Shown here piece by piece: positions 60,343-64,000 of a stretch of DNA of 64,000 nt. Position numbers and translations under genes: made by a program. Below the pieces are notes generated by a model, which did not search any database, had not been told where the DNA came from, and saw nothing but the letters and a program-made list of their open reading frames with translations. This DNA is from Mucilaginibacter pedocola (GTDB lineage: Bacteria > Bacteroidota > Bacteroidia > Sphingobacteriales > Sphingobacteriaceae): NCBI RefSeq assembly GCF_002013915.1, contig NZ_MBTF01000001.1:124001-188000 (forward strand), written 5' to 3'. The first letter of the stretch is position 1, and each line of letters begins with the position of its first letter.

Positions 60343-61226
60343 GATACGCTGCCATAGATGTTGGCTCGAACGCCGTGAGGCTTTTGATAGCCAATATTAT
60401 AGAGAATAACGGTTCGGTTTCTTTTAAAAAGAATACGCTGGTGCGCGTGCCGGTGCGCCTTGGCGACGATGCCTTCCTGAACAAACATATATCTGATAAA
60501 AAAGCCGACGACCTGGTAAAGTCTATGCAGGCCTTTAAAAACCTGATGGAGGTGTTTAAAGTGACCGACTACATGGCCTGTGCAACATCGGCCATGCGCG
60601 AAGCCGATAACGGCCAGCAGGTTGCCGAACGCATTAAGGAAGAAGCAGGTATAGATCTGCAGATCGTTCATGGCGAAATAGAGGCACAAATTATTTATGC
60701 CAGCCACGCTGAAGTGAATATAGATAAGGATAAGAACTATCTGTATATCGACGTGGGTGGCGGTAGTACCGAGCTTTCGCTGTTTTCGCGTGGCGAATTG
60801 CAGGCCTCTAAGTCGTTCAATTTGGGTACCATCCGCATATTGGATAACCAGGATAAGGAAGAGACCTGGAACGAGATGAAGGATTTTATCCGCGAGCATA
60901 CCCGCCATCATAAAAATATTTTCGGCATAGGTACCGGTGGTAACATCAATAAGTTATACAAGTTATCTAACGAGAAGGATGGTTCGCCGCTAACCTACGT
61001 TAAGCTTAAATCGCTGTATAATTACCTCGATTCGTTCTCGATGAAAGAGCGGATAAACGTGCTCGGTTTGAACCAGGACAGGGCCGACGTAATTATCCCT
61101 GCCTGCGAGATATACCTGACTGTTTTGAAATGTGCCAACATAAAAAGCATGTATGTACCAACCGTTGGTATGGTGGATGGTATCATTCAAACACTTATAG
61201 AAAAGAACATAAACAACGCGGGTTAA
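60339..61226 (+). CDS. ppx: Exopolyphosphatase/GppA-family phosphatase, TTG start
   Basis: Translation must begin at TTG (60339-60341), which shares two bases with the ppk1 stop codon; the resulting MRYAAIDVGSNAVRLLIANI is the expected family start, and no ATG lies near. The 295-residue ASKHA-fold enzyme has the phosphate-1 motif DVGSNAVRL, the adenosine-like motif YIDVGGGSTELSLF near 136-149 and GIGTGGNINKL near 193-203. It hydrolyses polyphosphate ends or (p)ppGpp. It lacks the extra C-terminal domains of E. coli Ppx, as is usual for the short family. TTG plus overlap suggests low, coupled translation relative to ppk1. Confidence 0.93.
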   Translation: MRYAAIDVGSNAVRLLIANIIENNGSVSFKKNTLVRVPVRLGDDAFLNKHISDKKADDLVKSMQAFKNLMEVFKVTDYMACATSAMREADNGQQVAERIKEEAGIDLQIVHGEIEAQIIYASHAEVNIDKDKNYLYIDVGGGSTELSLFSRGELQASKSFNLGTIRILDNQDKEETWNEMKDFIREHTRHHKNIFGIGTGGNINKLYKLSNEKDGSPLTYVKLKSLYNYLDSFSMKERINVLGLNQDRADVIIPACEIYLTVLKCANIKSMYVPTVGMVDGIIQTLIEKNINNAG

Positions 61227-61241
61227 AATAATTTAAAATAA

Positions 61242-61275
61242 TTGTTTAAAAATTAAAACACGCTTATTATATTTG
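61242..61275 (+). promoter_or_regulatory. Promoter for a candidate small RNA
   Basis: TATATTTG at 61268-61275 is a full TAnnTTTG match, with TTG at 61242-61244, 23 nt upstream. It lies after the ppx stop codon and before a terminator at 61316. Confidence 0.6.
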
Positions 61276-61280
61276 TAGTG

Positions 61281-61346
61281 CCCGCTCAAAGGGCATGTTT
61301 TTCATAGGTAGATGTAGGGTCGAGACAATGTTTCGGCCCTTTTTTG
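61281..61346 (+). ncRNA. Candidate small RNA between ppx and ubiX
   Basis: A transcript from about 61281 would be roughly 65 nt. It begins with the hairpin GCCC-GCTCAAA-GGGC (61280-61294) and ends in a strong terminator hairpin at 61316-61346. A 19-codon frame (61295-61354, MFFIGRCRVETM) runs through the terminator and is probably chance. No known RNA family is recognised. Confidence 0.45.
61316..61346 (+). terminator. Rho-independent terminator
   Basis: AGGGTCGAGAC and GTTTCGGCCCT form an 11-bp stem with two G-T pairs around AAT and run into six T residues. It precedes ubiX by about 36 nt. Confidence 0.85.
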
Positions 61347-61381
61347 TGCCCTAACATTTCTTCAGTAAGTTTGTTGGCAGG

Positions 61382-61948
61382 ATGATGAACAGGAAAATTG
61401 TAGTGGCCGTTACCGGTGCAAGCGGCGCTATTTACGCTAAGCTTTTATTAGATAAGTTGTTACAACTGCAGGCGCAGGTGGCCGAAGTAGGGGTTGTTAT
61501 GTCTGATAATGCCAAAAAGGTATGGGAGTTTGAGCTCGATAATACCGCCTACAACAATTATCCGTTTAAATTTTACGCTAAAAACGATTTTATGGCACCC
61601 TTTGCGTCGGGCTCGGCAAAATTCGATACTATGGTGGTAGTGCCCTGCTCTATGGGGGCACTGGGTAGGATAGCAGCCGGAACTTCTGACGACCTGATAA
61701 GCCGCGCCGCCGATGTTATCCTGAAAGAGCGCCGTAAATTGATATTAGTAGCACGGGATACGCCATTAAACCTCATCCACATCCGCAATATGCAAACCGT
61801 AACCGAGGCGGGAGGTATTATTTGCCCGGCCATACCATCGTACTACAGCAAGCCCAAAACTATAGAAGAACTGGCCATGACGGTGGTGAACCGTGTTATA
61901 GACCTCATTGGGCTGGAGAACGAAAGCTACCGCTGGGAGGGAATATAA
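61382..61948 (+). CDS. ubiX: UbiX-family flavin prenyltransferase
   Basis: The 188-residue flavoprotein starts VVAVTGASGAIYAKLLLDKL, the UbiX phosphate/FMN loop. It continues with SGSAKFDTMVVVPCSMGALGRIAAGTSDDLISRAADVILKE near 78-118 and TPLNLIHIRNMQ near 128-139, both family-diagnostic. UbiX attaches dimethylallyl phosphate to FMN to make the prenylated flavin used by UbiD decarboxylases. No ubiD gene lies in the window. It forms a dodecamer in the cytosol in characterised species. Two adjacent ATG codons (61382, 61385) could start it. Confidence 0.94.
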   Translation: MMNRKIVVAVTGASGAIYAKLLLDKLLQLQAQVAEVGVVMSDNAKKVWEFELDNTAYNNYPFKFYAKNDFMAPFASGSAKFDTMVVVPCSMGALGRIAAGTSDDLISRAADVILKERRKLILVARDTPLNLIHIRNMQTVTEAGGIICPAIPSYYSKPKTIEELAMTVVNRVIDLIGLENESYRWEGI

Positions 61949-62000
61949 TTAGGTTTGAACAGAACAGCCAAACCGTTATATTTAGGCAATACAACATCTC

Positions 62001-62486
62001 ATGAAAAAAATAGTATTGCTGTTTGCCGTAACGCTTCTAAGCCATCAAACCTTTGCTCAATTAAAAGCCGCTGTAAAAGACCTATCCTTCATGGCCGGCA
62101 AATGGACGCTGAAACACGAGTGGGGCGATATGGAGGAATTTTGGGGCGCACCGATGGGCGATAATATGGCCAGTATATTCAGATGCGTAAAGGATGGCAA
62201 GGTAGTTTTCTACGAGTTTATGGTAATAGAAGAAACGGACGGAGTACCTGTGATGAAGTTGCGCCATTTTAATAAAGGAAGTATTGGTTGGGAAGATAAA
62301 GATAGGCCTTACCTTATGCCTGCTATAAAACTTACTAAGAATGAGGTGTTGTTCGAATCGGTAGATAAAACCGTACGGATAACTTACCGCCGTGTAAGCC
62401 CTGTTAAGTTGGATTGCATTCTTGATGAGAAAGATAAAAAGGGCGTTTGGAAAAAAGATGTGTTCAATTATTCGCTTAGTAAATAG
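62001..62486 (+). CDS. Secreted DUF6265-family protein
   Basis: The 161-residue product has a signal peptide (MKKIVLLFAVTLLSHQTFAQ) and a beta-barrel-like domain with DLSFMAGKWTLKHEWGDMEEFWGAPMGDNM and VVFYEFMVIEE. The wording matches DUF6265, a lipocalin-like group of unknown function, from memory. A TATATTTA sequence near 61975, one base from TAnnTTTG, is its likely promoter. The gene ends 30 nt before the GDSL lipoprotein gene but appears separately promoted. Confidence 0.8.
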   Translation: MKKIVLLFAVTLLSHQTFAQLKAAVKDLSFMAGKWTLKHEWGDMEEFWGAPMGDNMASIFRCVKDGKVVFYEFMVIEETDGVPVMKLRHFNKGSIGWEDKDRPYLMPAIKLTKNEVLFESVDKTVRITYRRVSPVKLDCILDEKDKKGVWKKDVFNYSLSK

Positions 62487-62498
62487 TACGGTTAAGCA

Positions 62499-62506
62499 TA
62501 TATTTG
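62499..62506 (+). promoter_or_regulatory. Promoter -7 element of the GDSL gene
   Basis: TATATTTG is a full TAnnTTTG match ending 10 nt before the ATG at 62517. Transcription would start almost at the start codon, giving a leaderless or nearly leaderless mRNA. Confidence 0.5.
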
Positions 62507-62516
62507 CTGCATATTG

Positions 62517-63284
62517 ATGAAGAAACTTTTAAGCTTCCTGTTGGCGGCCTCGATTTTTGGGTGTAAGTACCAACGGCCACCTACGCCGGTGCAAGTGCCG
62601 CAAGAATCGCCCGAGGAGAAAGCCGCAAAAGCTTTACTGGCTACTACACCGGTGCCCATTCGGATAGCAGGGAAAGCTTATTTTTTCGGTGATAGTATTA
62701 CCGAGGGGTATAACGGCAACATTGTTACGGCGGATAACTGGGTAGCATTGCTGGCAGCCTCGGTTGGCTGGGAGGCAGTAAACCTGGGCATAGGCGGCTC
62801 TACACTGGAGTGGAAGATCAATGGCTCGCCTTCGTTGAATAGTATGTATGTACGTGCTGTAAACGAGATACCTGCTAAAACTGATAATGATAAGTATTTG
62901 TTTTTTGCCTACGGTATAAATGATGTAGGCTTCAATACACCCGACCTTACAGCCGAACAATTTACAGCCGATTACCAGTTTGTGCTTGATAAGGCCTATG
63001 CGCAAGGCTGGCTGGCCAAGGATATAGTACTGGTAAACATATATTATTGCAACGAGCAATTGGTATTTGGTAAAGGTGTGGTTACACCTGGCCGATTGGC
63101 AGCCTTTAATACGGCATTAAACACCGTAGCTGTTAAGAATGGCACCCGCTTTATAGATATCAACACTTTTATGAAAACCAATGGCGCCGGCTACCTGCTA
63201 TCCGCAGATGGTGTGCACCCTACCAATACCGGGTACGCGGTGATAGCCCGAGGGGTACAAGCAGCTTTGAGTACGTTCCAATAA
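62517..63284 (+). CDS. SGNH/GDSL-type hydrolase lipoprotein
   Basis: The start is ATG 62517; the TTG three bases earlier would add one residue and is not needed. The 255-residue product has a lipobox Cys at 17 (ASIFGC), a Pro/Glu linker and the SGNH blocks. Block I is YFFGDSITEGYN with nucleophile Ser near residue 61, block II LGIGGST, block III GINDVG, and block V DGVHPTNTGYA with the catalytic Asp/His. It is an esterase or polysaccharide deacetylase at the cell envelope; the substrate is unknown. Confidence 0.9.
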   Translation: MKKLLSFLLAASIFGCKYQRPPTPVQVPQESPEEKAAKALLATTPVPIRIAGKAYFFGDSITEGYNGNIVTADNWVALLAASVGWEAVNLGIGGSTLEWKINGSPSLNSMYVRAVNEIPAKTDNDKYLFFAYGINDVGFNTPDLTAEQFTADYQFVLDKAYAQGWLAKDIVLVNIYYCNEQLVFGKGVVTPGRLAAFNTALNTVAVKNGTRFIDINTFMKTNGAGYLLSADGVHPTNTGYAVIARGVQAALSTFQ

Positions 63285-63393
63285 GCTCCCAGTTTTGGTA
63301 CACTTGGTTGGAAATGAGGGGGCATGTCAATGTTTTTACATTTCCGTTAAACAACTAATCTCTACCCTCCAATCAACTAATCTCTAAATTCGC

Positions 63394-63401
63394 TATCTTT
63401 G
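63394..63401 (+). promoter_or_regulatory. Promoter -7 element of the mtaB-type gene
   Basis: TATCTTTG is a full TAnnTTTG match ending 10 nt before the ATG at 63412, so the transcript would have almost no leader. Tandem CAACTAATCTCTA repeats lie upstream at 63351-63387. Confidence 0.5.
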
Positions 63402-63411
63402 CCGGCTGAAA

Positions 63412-64000
63412 ATGAATAAGAAAGTTGCATTTTATACGCTTGGCTGTAAGCTCAATTACTCGGAGACCTCTTCGATAGGGCGCTTATTTAACCAGGCCGG
63501 CTTCGAAACGGTTGAATTTAGTGAAACGCCGGATGTGTTTGTGATAAACACATGTTCGGTTACCGAGAACGCCGATAAAAAATGCAAAAAGATAGTTAAG
63601 GAAGCGCTGAAAATATCGCCGAACGCCTACGTTACCATTGTAGGTTGCTACGCTCAGTTAAAGCCAAAAGAAATTGCCGAAATACCCGGCGTTGACCTGG
63701 TTTTGGGCGCTGCTGAGAAGTTTCAGATCGTAGATTACCTTACCGATTTAACCAAGAATCCCAAAACATTAGTATACAACCAGCCGGTATCAGAAGCTAA
63801 TGAGTTCGTACCTTCATTCTCGTATGGCGACCGCACGCGTACTTTCTTGAAAGTTCAGGATGGCTGCGATTACTCTTGTTCCTTTTGCACCATACCATTG
63901 GCCCGTGGCGCAAGCCGCAGCGATACCATTGAGAATGCAGTAGCGCAAGCGAGAGAAATAGCTGCATCGGGTGTGAAAGAAATTGTTTTAACAGGGGTGA
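63412..64000 (+). CDS. MtaB-type tRNA methylthiotransferase (truncated by window edge)
   Basis: The frame is open from the ATG at 63412 to the end of the window (196 codons seen). It begins MNKKVAFYTLGCKLNYSETS, the MiaB-like N-terminal domain with its three iron-sulfur Cys (LGC, NTCSVTENADKK, VGCYAQ). The radical SAM motif CDYSCSFC follows near residue 150. CKxNYSE and CSVTENADKK with IPxARG point to MtaB, which adds a methylthio group to t6A37 of tRNAs, rather than MiaB or RimO; this subfamily call is moderate. The TRAM domain lies outside the window. Confidence 0.9.
   Translation, partial: MNKKVAFYTLGCKLNYSETSSIGRLFNQAGFETVEFSETPDVFVINTCSVTENADKKCKKIVKEALKISPNAYVTIVGCYAQLKPKEIAEIPGVDLVLGAAEKFQIVDYLTDLTKNPKTLVYNQPVSEANEFVPSFSYGDRTRTFLKVQDGCDYSCSFCTIPLARGASRSDTIENAVAQAREIAASGVKEIVLTGV

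Noticed and set aside
61295..61354. 19-codon frame between ppx and ubiX as a leader peptide
   Set aside because: It runs through the terminator hairpin, lacks a ribosome binding site and shows no codon run typical of attenuation. The RNA interpretation is simpler.

Overview
The window looks like a chromosomal segment of a Sphingobacteriaceae-type member of the Bacteroidota, most like Mucilaginibacter or Pedobacter; the genus is inferred and no 16S gene is present. The supports are several TAnnTTTG promoter -7 elements, TonB-dependent receptors with DUF4249 or carboxypeptidase-like partners, a giant protein ending in a gliding/type IX secretion (CHU_C) domain, GH92 and GH1 glycosidases, weak ribosome binding sites, and intergenic spaces full of short dispersed repeats. 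I see no prophage, insertion sequence, CRISPR array, rRNA, tRNA or recognisable defence island.

Layout. 1-7217: outer-membrane uptake, with the 3' part of a TonB receptor and its DUF4249 lipoprotein, a small lipoprotein, then a TonB siderophore-type receptor with a PepSY membrane protein. 7272-13927: a secreted DUF4198-like protein, then two short-chain dehydrogenase (SDR)/AraC pairs arranged divergently, one of them with a SulP anion transporter whose last codons are frameshifted. 14017-19774: a hybrid two-component kinase with a periplasmic propeller, then an SDR and its TetR repressor with visible shared operators. 19916-28660: a 2,914-residue T9SS-exported surface protein with a long leader. 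29149-33970: a TfoX-like protein, a GH92 mannosidase, and a TetR gene with an NTF2-like gene sharing perfect operators. 34159-39264: an omega-amidase/methionine aminotransferase pair and a three-gene ABC transporter. 39301-46000: small proteins, a PQQ-type sugar dehydrogenase, a Gly/Asn/Arg-rich secreted protein, a Crp-type regulator with an SDR, and an aldo-keto reductase. 46558-48498: a tightly overlapped DinB/lipoprotein/SCO/cytochrome c operon. 49036-56916: beta-glucosidase, sensor kinase, glutaryl-CoA dehydrogenase-like enzyme, FolB, FAD-linked oxidase and thioesterase. 57051-64000: Hsp20, YajQ, a ppk1-ppx polyphosphate operon, a candidate small RNA, UbiX, a DUF6265 protein, a GDSL lipoprotein and the 5' part of an MtaB-type tRNA methylthiotransferase.

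Functional themes. Four SDR oxidoreductases each sit beside a transcription regulator (AraC, AraC, TetR, Crp/Fnr), and two of these units have readable operators. The polyphosphate genes overlap and pair synthesis with hydrolysis. The SCO/cytochrome c operon fits assembly or electron supply for a copper oxidase.

I did not find a clear new multi-gene system. The most unusual material is non-coding: a promoter-hairpin-terminator unit between ppx and ubiX, a 44-bp dispersed repeat whose two copies show two compensatory base-pair changes, a roughly 180-bp nested inverted repeat near 46.3 kb, short tandem arrays that end at stop codons, and a structured leader before the giant surface-protein gene.
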